From assembly GCA_022819505.1 (NCBI GenBank), contig JAJEHD010000018.1, forward strand, positions 62,001 to 126,000: DNA of 64,000 nt, read 5' to 3'. The position numbers and the translations under genes are program-made. The notes under the pieces are model-generated. The model had not been told where the DNA came from, made no database searches, and was given only the letters and a program-made list of their open reading frames with translations. Of the stretch, positions 1 to 9,563 are shown piece after piece (the stretch's first letter is position 1; each line of letters starts with the position of its first letter). Source of the DNA: Acidimicrobiia bacterium (GTDB lineage: Bacteria > Actinomycetota > Acidimicrobiia > Acidimicrobiales > Aldehydirespiratoraceae).

Positions 1-7
1 GGGAACC

Positions 8-1498
8 GTGCTGGCCCAGCTCGAGCCCGTGGTCACGCCGGCCGTCGACTGGGCGGGGCTGCTGCCGGTGCTCCTGCCGGCCGCGGGAGCGCTGGTGCTG
101 CTGATGGTCCGCTCGCTGGTGCCGAGCCGGCTGCTGCCGGCCGGGCTCGACGCGCTCTGGACCTTCGCGGTGGTGGCGGCGGGGTTCGTCGCGGTCGTGG
201 TCCTGTGGCAGCGGGACGGTGAGGTCACCGCGTTCGGGGATCAGCTCGTGATGGACGGCGTGGCCCTGTTCACCGCCGCGGTCGTCTTCGGCTCGGTGGC
301 GCTGGCCGCCCCCACGCTGCCCCGGTACTGCGAGCGAGTGGGCATCGACTCCGCCGAGCTCTGCGTACTGACCCTGCTGGCCGCGGCCGGGGCGGTCGTG
401 ATGGCGGGGGCCGCCGACCTGATCGTGCTGTTCCTGGGGCTGGAGACGATGTCCATCGCGGCCTACGTGATGGCCGCCCTCAACCTGCGGAGGCTCGAAT
501 CGCTGGAAGCCGGCCTCAAGTACTTCGTGCTGGGCGCCTTCTCCACCGCGTTCCTGCTGTACGGGATCGCCCTCGTCTACGGAGCGACCGGCACGACCAG
601 CCTCGACGGGATCGCCGGCTATCTGGACACCTTCCTGGTGCTGCGCGACGGGATGCTGCTGGCCGGTGTGGCGATGCTCCTGGTCGGCTTGGGGTTCAAG
701 GTGGCCGCGGTGCCGTTCCACGCCTGGGCGCCCGACGTGTACGTGGGCGCGCCCACTCCGGTGACCGCCCTGATGGCCTCGGCGGTGAAGGCGGCCGGGT
801 TCGCGGCGCTGATCCGGGTGTTCGTGGATGCGCTGGGGGTGCGGGCCGACGACTGGCAGCCGGTCGTGTTCGCCCTCGCCTGCGCGACGCTGGCGGTCGG
901 GTCGGTTCTGGCCGCGGTCCAGAGCGACGCAAAGCGCATCCTGGCCTACTCGTCGATCTCGCACGCCGGGTTCATCCTCGTCGGCGTGCAGGCGGCCTCC
1001 GATACCGGCGTGGCCGCAGTGCTGTTCTACCTGGCCGCCTACGCGGTGATCGCGGTCGGGAGCCTCACCGTGGTGGCCGTCCTGTCGGGTCGGGCGGACG
1101 ACCGCACCGGCCTGGCCGTGCTGGCCGGGCTCGGCAGCCGCAGGCCGGCCCTGGCCCTAGGGCTGACGATCCTGTTGCTGGCCCAGGCCGGCGTGCCGTT
1201 CACGTCGGGCTTTGTGGCCAAGTTCTCGGTCATCTCCGCGGCGGTGGAGGCCCGCTCGTACTGGCTGGCCATAGTGGCCATGGTCAGCGCGGTGGTCGCC
1301 GCCTTCGCCTACCTGCGGGTGGTGGTGGCCATGTACTTCGGCGATGCGGGCACCGACGACGCCGACGCCGACGACGCCTCGCCCGCGATGGGTCTGGGAG
1401 CAGCTTCCGTGATCGTGGCATCCGTGCTGTTCACCCTTGCCGCCGGCATCGTCCCCGGCCTGCTGGAGTCCCTGTCCAGCAGCGCGGCCGGACTGTGA
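8..1498 (+). CDS. nuoN: NADH-quinone oxidoreductase subunit N, first copy
   Basis: Antiporter-like membrane subunit of respiratory complex I, thought to help translocate protons. The 496-residue product is a multi-helix protein of normal NuoN length with the Proton_antipo_M signatures FKVAAVPFHAWAPDVY and GAPTPVTALMAS and the loop motif AKRILAYSSISHAGF. The GTG at position 8 is the first start visible. A start upstream of the window cannot be excluded, but the N-terminus looks complete. A second intact nuoN lies at 14415-15944 in the main nuo operon, so this copy may be the 3' end of another nuo operon outside the window. It is followed 15 bp later by a PhyH gene on the same strand. Confidence 0.9.
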   Translation: MLAQLEPVVTPAVDWAGLLPVLLPAAGALVLLMVRSLVPSRLLPAGLDALWTFAVVAAGFVAVVVLWQRDGEVTAFGDQLVMDGVALFTAAVVFGSVALAAPTLPRYCERVGIDSAELCVLTLLAAAGAVVMAGAADLIVLFLGLETMSIAAYVMAALNLRRLESLEAGLKYFVLGAFSTAFLLYGIALVYGATGTTSLDGIAGYLDTFLVLRDGMLLAGVAMLLVGLGFKVAAVPFHAWAPDVYVGAPTPVTALMASAVKAAGFAALIRVFVDALGVRADDWQPVVFALACATLAVGSVLAAVQSDAKRILAYSSISHAGFILVGVQAASDTGVAAVLFYLAAYAVIAVGSLTVVAVLSGRADDRTGLAVLAGLGSRRPALALGLTILLLAQAGVPFTSGFVAKFSVISAAVEARSYWLAIVAMVSAVVAAFAYLRVVVAMYFGDAGTDDADADDASPAMGLGAASVIVASVLFTLAAGIVPGLLESLSSSAAGL

Positions 1499-1513
1499 CG
1501 ATGGCGCGTTGAT

Positions 1514-2365
1514 ATGGCCGCACCATCGGAGACAGTTCCAGCCGTGATCACACCGGAGATGCGGGCTGCCTTCGAGGCCGACGGCGTAGTGAAGGTCCCC
1601 GGCGCAGTGGGCGACGAGTGGATCGACCGGATCCTCGAGGACGCCCAGACCCAGCTGGTCGACGGCGGGCCGTGGGTGACCGACACCAACCCGGGTGCGG
1701 CCACCGACCGGCTCTTCACCACCCGGTACCGCTGGCAGCACGAGCCGGCCGTCAGGGACTTCGTGTTCCGGTCGCCGATCGCCTCGATGGCCGCGGCCCT
1801 CACCGGCTCGTCAACGATGCGCTTCTACTTCGACCACCTGCTGGTCAAGGAGCCCTACACGGCCGCGCCCACCCCCTGGCATCAGGACATTCCGTACTGG
1901 CCCTTCCTGGGCAAGCAGATCGTCTCGGCCTGGGTGAGCGCGTCGCACAGCTCGGTCGCCGAGAGCTCCCTGGAGTTCGTGCGGGGATCGCATCGCTGGA
2001 ACGCCTACTACGCCCCGGAGTCCTTCGACGGTCAGGGCGGCTGGACGGAGGACTTCGACGGCGATCCGATGCCCGACATCGAAGCGGCCCGAGACCAGGC
2101 CGGCTGCCCCTACGACATCGTCGGGTTCGACGTGGAGCCGGGGGACGCCATCTTCTTCTCGGCCTGGATCATCCACGGTGCACCCCCGAACCGCGGCGCC
2201 GGCCGCCGGGTGGCGCTGTCGACCCGCTGGCTGGGTGACGACGCCACCTGGTTCCCCCACTCCGGATGCGATCCCACCGTCACCTCCGACGACACCACCG
2301 CGGTGCCCGGGCAGTACCCGGCCGACGACGAGCGCTTCCCGCTGGTCCACTCCACCGAGCGCTAG
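1514..2365 (+). CDS. Phytanoyl-CoA dioxygenase (PhyH) family protein
   Basis: Predicted Fe(II)/2-oxoglutarate-dependent oxygenase that hydroxylates an unknown small organic substrate. The 283-residue protein has the facial-triad pattern H123-x-D125 (in PWHQDIPYWPF) and a distal H221 (IIHGAPPNR), followed by Arg231/232 in GRRVALSTRW, which would bind the 2-oxoglutarate carboxylate. Length and motif spacing are normal for the family. It starts at ATG 1514, just after nuoN, and its end faces the convergent antiporter gene. The family includes phytanoyl-CoA, ectoine and natural-product hydroxylases. Nothing in the neighbourhood fixes the substrate. Confidence 0.85.
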   Translation: MAAPSETVPAVITPEMRAAFEADGVVKVPGAVGDEWIDRILEDAQTQLVDGGPWVTDTNPGAATDRLFTTRYRWQHEPAVRDFVFRSPIASMAAALTGSSTMRFYFDHLLVKEPYTAAPTPWHQDIPYWPFLGKQIVSAWVSASHSSVAESSLEFVRGSHRWNAYYAPESFDGQGGWTEDFDGDPMPDIEAARDQAGCPYDIVGFDVEPGDAIFFSAWIIHGAPPNRGAGRRVALSTRWLGDDATWFPHSGCDPTVTSDDTTAVPGQYPADDERFPLVHSTER

Positions 2366-2376
2366 CCGGGCCCAAC

Positions 2377-2400
2377 CGGCAGGTCCCCGCCAAGCTGCCG
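2377..2400. terminator. Possible bidirectional terminator hairpin
   Basis: Inverted repeat CGGCAG/CTGCCG (2377-2382 and 2395-2400) with a 12-nt loop, in the 36-bp gap between two convergent genes. There is no T-tract, and the short stem makes this tentative. Confidence 0.3.
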
Positions 2401-2401
2401 T

Positions 2402-4075
2402 TCAGGGCTCGTCGGTCTCCATTCGCTGGAGCTCCTCCTGTATCTCGTCCATCAGCATCGCCAGGTGGATCACGTCCGCACTCGTGACCGAGCCCAGGAG
2501 CCGTCCCGACTCCGGGTCGGCTACCGGGATCACCCCCTGCGAGGTGGCCGTCATCCGCTCCAGCGCATCGTGGATCGGATCGTCGGGGCGAGCGTTGAGC
2601 GTGCTGGTCCGCATCACCGCCCCCAGCGTGGCGGTCGCGTGGGCACCCCGGCGAACCGAGTGGAGTCCGGACGTGGAGACGATCCCCGACACCTCGCCGC
2701 CGTCCACCACCAGATAGTCGTGCTGGTTGGGCAACGCCCAATTGTCGATGAACTCGGCCACCGAGGTCTCGGATCCCGGATAGTCGCGGGTCGAGTCCAT
2801 CACGGTGCGAACCTTGACGCCTTCCAGCGCATAGCGGGCGAACGACGGTGCGACGGTGTCGGGGAGCGAGGGATGCTCCGACACCGTCGCCCGCTTGACG
2901 GCGAAGTTCAGGATGGCCGGCATGAACAGGATGTACCCGAACATGGTCAGCACCAGCAGGGAGAAGATGTCCTTGGTGATAACGCCGCTCTCGAACAGGA
3001 CGAGCAGGAAGGCGATCTCGGCCACGCCCTTGGACATCAGCCCGGTGGCCAGCGCGAACGGGGCGTCGATCCGGGTGATGTAGGTGCCGATGAAGGCCCC
3101 GGCGAACTTGCCCACCAGCGGCACCAGCACCAGAGCCGCCGCGGTCGTCGGGGTCAGGTCCATGAATGACAGATCGAAGTGGAGGCCGGCCGAGGCGAAG
3201 AACAGCGGCACGAAGAAGCCCTCGGAGGCGCTCCGCATGCCGGGCATGATGTCGTCGCGCACGCCCTGGGACAGCCCCGAGAGTGCGGCACCGAACAGCA
3301 GCGCTCCGATCGTGCCGTGCAGGCCCATGCTCTCAGCTCCCACCACCACCAGGAACAGCCCGCCGAGCAGCAGGCCGAAGGACAGCTCCGGCACGTTCAG
3401 GACCCGCTGCAGGAAGACGATAACGACCGGCAGCACCTTGGCCGACAGCAGCCACGCCACCACCACGAAGGCGACGATCTTCCCTAGCAGCGTGACCACT
3501 GCGACCACGTTGAGGTCGTGGCCGTGCTCCCCGATCGTGAACCCCACCACGAGCAGGGAGGCGATCTCGGCGATGATCACGATGGTGAAGATCTTCAGGC
3601 CGATGGGCTGCCGCAGCGTTCCGGAGTCCGACAGCACCTTGGCCGCGAGACCGAGGCTCGACAGCGACAGGATGCCGGCGAGGGCTAGGGCCTCATCGAA
3701 GGCCAGACCCAGGCCCAGGTCGATTCCGAATATGTCCGAGGTGACGGCGAGCGCGGCCACCAGCGATATGAGCACCGAGATGATGGCGGCCGCGAAGTAG
3801 CGGCCCCGCATGGTGGCCACGAAGCCCGGAACGTCTATCTCGTCGAGCCCCACCAGGAAGAACAGCACGAATATGCCGATCTCCAGGAACAGGTTGAGGT
3901 CGTGGCTCGGCTCGACGATCCCGCTAGCCGGACCGAGCAGCACGCCGGTCAGCGTGAACGCGATGATCGAGCTGAGGCCGAAGCGGCTGAGCGCGCCCTC
4001 TAGGAGCTTGGCCACCACGATCAGAAGCCCGATGGGGAGGAACACGTCAAGCAGCATTTCGAAGCGCACCCCCAT
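2402..4075 (-). CDS. CPA2-family cation:proton antiporter with C-terminal CBS pair
   Basis: Predicted K+ or Na+/H+ exchanger of the KefB/CPA2 type in the cytoplasmic membrane. An N-terminal exchanger domain of about 12 helices (residues ~5-400 from the chosen start) starts with FLPIGLLIVVAKLLEGALS and contains GLDEIDVPGF. The C-terminal ~150 residues hold two CBS-like repeats (VRTVMDST...YLVVDGGEVSGIV and GAVMRTSTLNARPDDPIHDAL...GSVTSADVI), which usually sense adenine nucleotides. The Rossmann RCK/TrkA-N domain of true Kef proteins is absent. I chose ATG 4075 (MGVRFEML). The frame stays open upstream to 4246 but that part is not hydrophobic, and ATG 4057 is also possible. It is divergent from the STAS gene. 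Confidence 0.85.
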   Translation of the reverse strand: MGVRFEMLLDVFLPIGLLIVVAKLLEGALSRFGLSSIIAFTLTGVLLGPASGIVEPSHDLNLFLEIGIFVLFFLVGLDEIDVPGFVATMRGRYFAAAIISVLISLVAALAVTSDIFGIDLGLGLAFDEALALAGILSLSSLGLAAKVLSDSGTLRQPIGLKIFTIVIIAEIASLLVVGFTIGEHGHDLNVVAVVTLLGKIVAFVVVAWLLSAKVLPVVIVFLQRVLNVPELSFGLLLGGLFLVVVGAESMGLHGTIGALLFGAALSGLSQGVRDDIMPGMRSASEGFFVPLFFASAGLHFDLSFMDLTPTTAAALVLVPLVGKFAGAFIGTYITRIDAPFALATGLMSKGVAEIAFLLVLFESGVITKDIFSLLVLTMFGYILFMPAILNFAVKRATVSEHPSLPDTVAPSFARYALEGVKVRTVMDSTRDYPGSETSVAEFIDNWALPNQHDYLVVDGGEVSGIVSTSGLHSVRRGAHATATLGAVMRTSTLNARPDDPIHDALERMTATSQGVIPVADPESGRLLGSVTSADVIHLAMLMDEIQEELQRMETDEP

Positions 4076-4282
4076 CCTGGCCACCGAAGCAGCGGTCACC
4101 ATAGTTTGCGGAACATTGCCGGGCCCGAGTCGGGCAATCGGAGCGGTCGACGAGTTCGTAGCGCAGGACCGAATTGGAGTGGTCGGTAGGCGCGCACGGC
4201 CTCGCCGGGCTAGCATGGCGCACTGTTGGCGGCTACGGTCAGCCAACGGCCCGTTCGTAATTTCCCGAGGAGACGCGGTTCA

Positions 4283-4621
4283 TTGAATATCAGCACTGAG
4301 AGGCAGGGTGGAGCGTTGATCGCAGTGGCTGAGGGCCGTGTCGATGGTGCCAATGCCCTCGAATTCCACGAGGCGCTCGAAGCCGCCATCAGCCCCGACG
4401 ACACGGGGATGGTGCTGGACTTCGAGGGCATCTCCTACATAAGCAGCGCCGGTCTCAGGGTTGTCCTACTGGTGGCCAAGACGCTCCAGAAGCAGAACGC
4501 AAAGATGGCCGTCTGCTCGTTGTCCGAGTCGATCCGGGAGATTTTCGAGATCAGCGGCTTCGACAAGATCATCCCGGTCCACGGTTCGCGGCCCGACGCG
4601 CTGGCCGGCGTCGGAGGCTGA
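4283..4621 (+). CDS. STAS-domain anti-sigma factor antagonist
   Basis: Predicted SpoIIAA/RsbV-like antagonist in a partner-switching network: the unphosphorylated form captures an anti-sigma kinase. The product from TTG 4283 is 112 residues, the usual family length, and Ser55 in YISSAGLR sits at the phosphorylation site (normally DSSG; the preceding Asp is Ser here). The TTG is preferred because GAGGAGA (4268-4274) lies about 9 nt upstream. An in-frame TTG at 4226 would add 19 low-complexity residues. No cognate kinase is adjacent; the nearest is at 52112-52549. The 207-bp divergent gap upstream contains ATTGCC-N12-GGCAAT (4115-4138), a possible but unproven operator. Confidence 0.82.
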   Translation: MNISTERQGGALIAVAEGRVDGANALEFHEALEAAISPDDTGMVLDFEGISYISSAGLRVVLLVAKTLQKQNAKMAVCSLSESIREIFEISGFDKIIPVHGSRPDALAGVGG

Positions 4622-4628
4622 TCCTCGC

Positions 4629-4651
4629 CTAGCAGCCCTCTGGGCAGCTAG
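4629..4651 (+). terminator. Hairpin terminator after the STAS gene
   Basis: CTAGCAGCCC (4629-4638), loop TCT, GGGCAGCTAG (4642-4651): a 10-bp stem with one A.A mismatch, directly after the STAS stop codon. It lacks a U-tract, as is common in high-GC genomes. Confidence 0.5.
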
Positions 4652-4716
4652 GTTCCGCCGAGCCTTTCCGGCTACTCGGCGCGCCCGCCCGCTCCTTCAG
4701 CGGGTACCGTCGCGCC

Positions 4717-5172
4717 GTGGCGGATGAGCGTGAGCGCCGCCCCGTGGCGGTTGCCTGGGACGAGGCGCGGGAGATTCTTGTTGTAGTGCTGCTGGCCGCC
4801 GCGCTGCTGCACGTGGTTGCGCCCGTAATCCGCTACCTGGGAATCGATCGGCGCTACCCGTGGTGGGATGACCTTCACAGCGCCCTCACCAACGTCAACG
4901 CGCTGACCGGTGTCCTGCTGCTGGGCGCGGCTATGGTTGTGTGCACCACTCCGGCTGTGGACATGGTTCCCCGGCTCCGGCAGTCCGTCTACTGGATATC
5001 GCTGGCCGTGGCCGTGCTCGGCGTGGTCGCGATCATCAATGTGCTGTCGGTGCCCTCCGCCGGAGACGCAGCCGCCATGCGGCTGGCCGTCGTGGCGTGG
5101 CGCTCGGGACCGGCGGTGCTGCTGTCGGCCTGCGCGGCCTGGATGGCCCGCCGGGTAGTGCTTCTCGGCTGA
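4717..5172 (+). CDS. Four-helix membrane protein of unknown function
   Basis: I do not recognise this 151-residue protein. It has a charged N-terminus (MADERERRP) and four hydrophobic stretches at about residues 20-40, 58-77, 91-112 and 126-148, with no catalytic motif or metal-ligand pattern. GTG 4717 is chosen because the next segment is already the first membrane helix. It sits 72 bp upstream of nuoA on the same strand, so it could be co-transcribed with the complex I operon, but nothing links it to the enzyme. Codon use resembles its neighbours. Confidence 0.7.
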   Translation: MADERERRPVAVAWDEAREILVVVLLAAALLHVVAPVIRYLGIDRRYPWWDDLHSALTNVNALTGVLLLGAAMVVCTTPAVDMVPRLRQSVYWISLAVAVLGVVAIINVLSVPSAGDAAAMRLAVVAWRSGPAVLLSACAAWMARRVVLLG

Positions 5173-5244
5173 GAGGCGGAGCGGGTATGTTCCGGGGCTT
5201 TCACTGACGCGTCGCGGGCTGCCGCGCCGGTAAGCTTCCGGCCC

Positions 5245-5610
5245 GTGTCGGAGTTCCTGCGCACCTATCTGACCGTCGGTATCTTCGGCGCTCTAGGCGT
5301 GGGCATTGTGGCGGCGCTGCTGGGGGTGGGACGCATCCTGCGACCGTCCCGCCCGACCCCGGCCAAGGTGGAGAACTACGAGTCCGGCGTGGACCCCGTC
5401 GGCGACATGTGGTCCCAGGCCAACATCCGCTACTACGTCTTCGCGCTGCTGTTCGTGCTGTTCGATGTGGAGGCCGTCTTCATCTTCCCGTGGGCCGCCC
5501 GGCTGGAGGCCTACGCGATGTTCGGCCTGGTCGAGATGGCCATCTTCATCTTCATCCTGCTCCTCGGCCTGCTCTATGCCTGGCGCAAGAGGATGCTCAG
5601 ATGGGTCTAG
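5245..5610 (+). CDS. nuoA: NADH-quinone oxidoreductase subunit A
   Basis: Small membrane subunit of complex I that helps form the quinone channel at the junction of the peripheral and membrane arms. The 121-residue product has three hydrophobic helices and the family signatures [14 protein letters not shown] and [23 protein letters not shown]. It begins at GTG 5245 and opens the 11-gene operon nuoABCDHIJKLMN. Its last 10 bp overlap the start of nuoB, so the two are probably translationally coupled. Confidence 0.96.
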   Translation: MSEFLRTYLTVGIFGALGVGIVAALLGVGRILRPSRPTPAKVENYESGVDPVGDMWSQANIRYYVFALLFVLFDVEAVFIFPWAARLEAYAMFGLVEMAIFIFILLLGLLYAWRKRMLRWV

Positions 5611-6101
5611 TCGAGTCGGGCAGGGTGCCCAAGCCCCTGTCCACCCTGCTCAACATGAGCCGCAAGTACTCGCTGTGGGTCTACCAGTGGGGCCTGGCCT
5701 GCTGCGCCATCGAGATGGGCGCGGCGTTCGGCTCGCCCCGCTACGACGTGATGCGCCTCGGTGTGATCCCGCTGCCCGCCAGCCCCCGCCAAGCCGACCT
5801 GGTGGTGATCTCCGGCACGGTGACCGACAAGATGGCGCCGTCGGTGCGCCGCCTCTACGAGCAGATGCCCGACCCCAAATACGTGATCTCGATGGGGTCG
5901 TGCGCCAACTGCGGCGGGCCCTACTGGGACAGCTACTCGGTCACCAAGGGGGTCGACCAGATCGTGCCGGTGGACGTGTACGTACCCGGCTGCCCGCCCC
6001 GGCCCGAAGCCCTGCTCGAGGGGATCGTCATGCTGCAGGAGCGCATCCAGAACGAGGACATGGGGGAGCGCTGGAGGGGTGAGCCGATTGTCATCGACTG
6101 A
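5601..6101 (+). CDS. nuoB: NADH-quinone oxidoreductase subunit B
   Basis: Peripheral-arm subunit that binds [4Fe-4S] cluster N2, the last electron carrier before quinone. The 166-residue product has the tandem cysteines C34-C35 in [11 protein letters not shown]101 in [10 protein letters not shown] and C131 in [11 protein letters not shown], which together make the N2 ligand set. ATG 5601 gives the normal family N-terminus ([13 protein letters not shown]) and overlaps nuoA by 10 bp. The frame is open further upstream but that part is the nuoA region read out of frame. The gene overlaps nuoC at its 3' end. Confidence 0.96.
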   Translation: MGLVESGRVPKPLSTLLNMSRKYSLWVYQWGLACCAIEMGAAFGSPRYDVMRLGVIPLPASPRQADLVVISGTVTDKMAPSVRRLYEQMPDPKYVISMGSCANCGGPYWDSYSVTKGVDQIVPVDVYVPGCPPRPEALLEGIVMLQERIQNEDMGERWRGEPIVID

Positions 6102-6780
6102 CACCGCCCCATCCACCGCCGACGCCGCAGAAGCGGCTGCCCACGCCGAGGCCGAAGCCCTTCTGGGGCGGGCCGGCAGCGCGCTGGGCGAAGCGCTGGT
6201 CGGGTCGCACATCTCGGCCGGCGAGCTGTGGCTGCGGGTCGACCGCGAGTCATGGGCGGACTTGGCGGGCTGGCTGCGGGACACCGAGGGCTTCACGTTC
6301 TTCAGCTTCCTGTCGGCCATCGACTGGATGCCCTCGCCGTTCGGCCGCGACATGGACAGCGCGGTCGACAACGTTCTCGACCCGCCGGAACCGAAGGAGA
6401 CCCTGCCCACCGAGACCGGCGTCTCCGGCGGCGACACCCGCTTCCAGTTGCTGGCCCGGGTCAGCGACGTAGCCACCGGCCGCTCGGTGATCGCCAAGGC
6501 CGACCTGCCCGACGGGGATCTGCGGGTGCAGAGTTGGGTGCCGGTCTACCCCGGGGCCGACTGGCACGAGCGCGAGGCGTGGGAGATGTTCGGGATCACC
6601 TTCGACGGTCACCCCGGACTGCGCCATATCTACCTTCCCGGCGAGTTCGAGGGTCACCCGCTGCGCAAGGACTACCCTCTGCTGGCCCGGCGGGTGAAGC
6701 CGTGGCCCGGCCTCGTCGACGTGGAGTTGATGCCCACCGAGCCCGACGAGACCACCGGCGCGGAGGACGGCGCAGAGTGA
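6088..6780 (+). CDS. nuoC: NADH-quinone oxidoreductase subunit C
   Basis: The 30-kDa peripheral-arm subunit that packs against NuoD. About 230 residues, with the conserved C-terminal block [38 protein letters not shown] and [11 protein letters not shown] 6088 is preferred because GGAGG (6073-6077) lies 10 nt before it; the in-frame GTG 6079 is too close to that ribosome binding site. A non-conserved insert (about residues 85-115, [19 protein letters not shown] region) lies in the middle. nuoC and nuoD are separate genes here, not fused as in E. coli. The end overlaps nuoD by 4 bp (GTGA). Confidence 0.93.
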   Translation: MSSTDTAPSTADAAEAAAHAEAEALLGRAGSALGEALVGSHISAGELWLRVDRESWADLAGWLRDTEGFTFFSFLSAIDWMPSPFGRDMDSAVDNVLDPPEPKETLPTETGVSGGDTRFQLLARVSDVATGRSVIAKADLPDGDLRVQSWVPVYPGADWHEREAWEMFGITFDGHPGLRHIYLPGEFEGHPLRKDYPLLARRVKPWPGLVDVELMPTEPDETTGAEDGAE

Positions 6781-7946
6781 CTGTCACCGAGCGCCAGCAG
6801 CTCAGCTACATCGCCGCCCAGGCCGCCGACGCCCGGGTCAACCTGGAGATCGAGACGGAGGGCATGACCCTCAACATCGGTCCCCAGCATCCGGCCACCC
6901 ACGGCACGCTGCGCATCGTGGCCAAGCTCGACGGCGAGCAGGTCGTGGCGGCCGACCCGGTCATGGGCTACATGCACCGCGGCTACGAGAAGCTGGCCGA
7001 GGTGCGCACCTACCCGCAGGTGACCACCCTCATCAACCGCATCGACTGGCTGGGCAGCTTCGCCAACGAAGTGCCGTTCATCCTGGCGGCCGAACGGCTC
7101 ATGGAGGTGGAGGCCCCGCCCCGGGCGCAGTGGATCCGCACCATCCTGTTCGAGCTGAGCCGGATCGCCAACATCACGCTGTTCCTCGGCGACATGGCCG
7201 TGCAGGTGGGCGCCATCACCCCGGTCTTCTTCGCCTTCCGCGACCGCGAGCACGTCCTCAACCAGATCGAGGCCGCCACCGGCGGGCGCTTCCACCCCAA
7301 CTTCGACCGCATCGGCGGCCTCAAGGACGACCTGCCGGCCGGCTGGATCGCTGAGACCCGCCGGGCTATGCGCAAGATCCGCAACTTCTGCGACGAGATC
7401 GAGGAGCTCGTCGAGGGCAACGAGATCTTCCAGGCCCGCACCCGGGGGATCGGCGTCATCCCCCCCGACGTCGGGCTGTCCTACGGCCTGTCCGGCGCCA
7501 ACATCCGCGCCTCGGGCGTGGACTGGGATGTGCGCCGCGACAGCCCATGCGGGCTGGTCCACGACCAGGTCGACTGGAAGGTGTGGACCCACCCCGACGG
7601 CGACTCGTTCGCCCGGTTCTGGGTGAGGCTCCAGGAGACCCGGGAGGCGACCAAGATCGTCGACCAGCTCCTGGACGGGATCCCGCCCGGGCCGATCATG
7701 GCCAAGGTGCCGGTCATCATCAAGGTGCCCGCGGGTGAGGCCTACGTCGAGACCGAGAACCCGCTCGGAGTGATGGGCTACTACGTGGTGTCCAAGGGGG
7801 ACCTGAACCCGTTCCGGGTGAAGATCCGCTCGGCGTCGTTCTCCAATGTCTCGATCACGCCGTGGCTGCTCAAGGGGGTCTACGTCCCCGACATCATCAC
7901 CATCCTGGGAAGCCTCTACTTCATCCTCGGGGACATCGACCGATGA
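6777..7946 (+). CDS. nuoD: NADH-quinone oxidoreductase subunit D
   Basis: The 49-kDa subunit, which builds the quinone-reduction site with NuoB. The 389-residue product shows NIGPQHPATHGTLR (residues 33-46), MHRGYEKL (66-73), SGANIRASG and PFRVKIRSASFSN. GTG 6777 overlaps the nuoC stop and gives the family's usual length; longer in-frame extensions run antisense-like through nuoC. In most bacteria nuoE, nuoF and nuoG follow, but here nuoH begins after a 43-bp gap. Arg68 lies in the segment where, as I recall, the homologous mitochondrial arginine is dimethylated by NDUFAF7; a MidA/NDUFAF7 homologue is encoded at 16734-17834. Confidence 0.96.
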   Translation: MTVTERQQLSYIAAQAADARVNLEIETEGMTLNIGPQHPATHGTLRIVAKLDGEQVVAADPVMGYMHRGYEKLAEVRTYPQVTTLINRIDWLGSFANEVPFILAAERLMEVEAPPRAQWIRTILFELSRIANITLFLGDMAVQVGAITPVFFAFRDREHVLNQIEAATGGRFHPNFDRIGGLKDDLPAGWIAETRRAMRKIRNFCDEIEELVEGNEIFQARTRGIGVIPPDVGLSYGLSGANIRASGVDWDVRRDSPCGLVHDQVDWKVWTHPDGDSFARFWVRLQETREATKIVDQLLDGIPPGPIMAKVPVIIKVPAGEAYVETENPLGVMGYYVVSKGDLNPFRVKIRSASFSNVSITPWLLKGVYVPDIITILGSLYFILGDIDR

Positions 7947-7989
7947 TCTCTGGTGGCTGTGAACTCGGGACCGGCGCGGAAGTCGATCG

Positions 7990-9021
7990 ATGATCTCGCT
8001 GCTGGCGGAGCTCTCGTACTGGCAGGTCACCTCGATCCGGCTGGCGGCCGGACTGGTGGCCGTGCTGCTGGTGGCCGGCACTCTTGTCTACGCCCACCTG
8101 TTCAAGATGGTGAGCTTCATGCAGAGCCGGCTCGGCCCTATGGAGGCCGGCCCCTACGGCTCGTTGCAGCTCCTGGCCGAGATCGGCAAGTTCCTCCAGA
8201 AGGAGGACATCGTCCCCCGCAGGGCCGACCGCTTCGTGTTCAAGGCGGCCCCGTTCGTGGTGCTCACCTCCACGTTCCTGCTGCTGGTGGTGCTGCCGGG
8301 CGGACCGGACGCCTGGTTCATCACCACCGACCTCGGGATATACCTGGCCATGGCGGTCAGCTCGGTGTCGGTGATCGGCATCCTGATGGCCGGCTGGGGC
8401 TCGGCGTCGAAGTACTCGCTGCTCGGCGGGCTGCGGGCCACCGGCCAGCTCATCGCTTACGAGCTGCCGCTGCTGCTGGCCGTGGTCGGCGTGGTCATCC
8501 AGGCCGAGACCATGAACCTCCAGGAGATCGTGCTGGCCCAGGCCAACGGCGAGATCTTCGGCTGGGGGTTGATCGGCAACCCCTTCATCCTCACCCAGTT
8601 CGCCGGCTTCGTCATCTTCATGATCGCCATGCAGGCCGAGCTCACCCAGACCCCCTTCGACATGCCGGTGGCCGAGTCGGAGCTGGTCACCGGCTACATG
8701 ACCGAGTACTCCGGCCTGCGGTTCCTGCTGTTCTTCATCGGCGAGTTCGCCACCGCCGGGGTGTTCTCGGCCATCGCCGCGGTGCTGTTCCTGGGCGGCT
8801 GGTACGTGCCCGGCCTCGATCCGGCCGACAACCTGTTCAACGTGCTCGGCCCGCTGGTGCTGATGGGCAAGGTGGTCGTCCTCACGTTCCTGGTCTTCTG
8901 GATCCGGTTCACGTTCCCCCGCTTCCGCGAGGACCAGCTGCAGCGGCTCGCCTGGAAGTTCCTGGTGCCGCTGGCGCTGGCCAACATCGTGGTGACCGGC
9001 GTGCTCAAGGTGGTGGTGTGA
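7990..9021 (+). CDS. nuoH: NADH-quinone oxidoreductase subunit H
   Basis: Membrane subunit at the root of the peripheral arm that forms much of the quinone tunnel. 343 residues with about eight helices and the signatures [42 protein letters not shown]-like [11 protein letters not shown] and [21 protein letters not shown]. It starts at ATG 7990. It follows nuoD directly, so the NADH-oxidising module genes are missing from this position. It ends with TGATG, sharing one base with nuoI. Confidence 0.96.
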   Translation: MISLLAELSYWQVTSIRLAAGLVAVLLVAGTLVYAHLFKMVSFMQSRLGPMEAGPYGSLQLLAEIGKFLQKEDIVPRRADRFVFKAAPFVVLTSTFLLLVVLPGGPDAWFITTDLGIYLAMAVSSVSVIGILMAGWGSASKYSLLGGLRATGQLIAYELPLLLAVVGVVIQAETMNLQEIVLAQANGEIFGWGLIGNPFILTQFAGFVIFMIAMQAELTQTPFDMPVAESELVTGYMTEYSGLRFLLFFIGEFATAGVFSAIAAVLFLGGWYVPGLDPADNLFNVLGPLVLMGKVVVLTFLVFWIRFTFPRFREDQLQRLAWKFLVPLALANIVVTGVLKVVV

Positions 9022-9563
9022 TGGCTCTGGTGCCCGGTCTGATCAAGGGGCTGGTGGTGACCGGCTCGACCGTTGTGCGCACGGTGTTCCCCAAGCGGGG
9101 GATGCGCACGCTGGTGCCCGCGCCGACCAAGGGTGCGGCAACGGTGCAGTACCCCCACGTCAAGGAGGCCCCCCCCACCCGGGCCCGGGGCGTGATCGCC
9201 CTCCACGAGGGCAACTGCACGGCCTGCATGCTGTGCGCCCGCGAGTGTCCCGACTGGTGCATCTACATCGAGGGCCACAAGGAGAAGGCCCCGCCCCGCC
9301 GGGCCGGGGGCAAGCCCCGCCAGGTCAACATCCTCGACCGCTTCGACATCGACTACGCGCTGTGCATGTTCTGCGGCATCTGCGTGGACGTGTGCCCGTT
9401 CGAGGCGCTGTTCTGGACCCCTGAGTACGAGTTCTCCGAGCCCCGCATCGCTGATCTGCTCCACGACAAGGAGCGGCTGTCGGAGTGGATGGAGACCGTG
9501 CCCGACTTCGAGGACTACGAGGCGGGGTCGGTGGCCAAGAAGATGAAGGTGCCCCCGACATGA
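9021..9563 (+). CDS. nuoI: NADH-quinone oxidoreductase subunit I
   Basis: Ferredoxin-like peripheral subunit carrying [4Fe-4S] clusters N6a and N6b. The 180-residue product has both complete motifs: C66-x2-C69-x2-C72-x3-C76 ([12 protein letters not shown]) and C115-x2-C118-x2-C121-x3-C125 ([12 protein letters not shown]). ATG 9021 lies in the TGATG junction with nuoH. In an enzyme without NuoEFG this subunit would be the natural entry point for electrons from ferredoxin or another donor. It overlaps nuoJ by 4 bp. Confidence 0.96.
   Translation: MALVPGLIKGLVVTGSTVVRTVFPKRGMRTLVPAPTKGAATVQYPHVKEAPPTRARGVIALHEGNCTACMLCARECPDWCIYIEGHKEKAPPRRAGGKPRQVNILDRFDIDYALCMFCGICVDVCPFEALFWTPEYEFSEPRIADLLHDKERLSEWMETVPDFEDYEAGSVAKKMKVPPT

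Noticed and set aside
7947..7989. Possible remnants of nuoE, nuoF or nuoG between nuoD and nuoH
   Set aside because: Only 43 bp are present, with no flavin- or Fe-S-binding motif in any frame, so nothing was left behind there.
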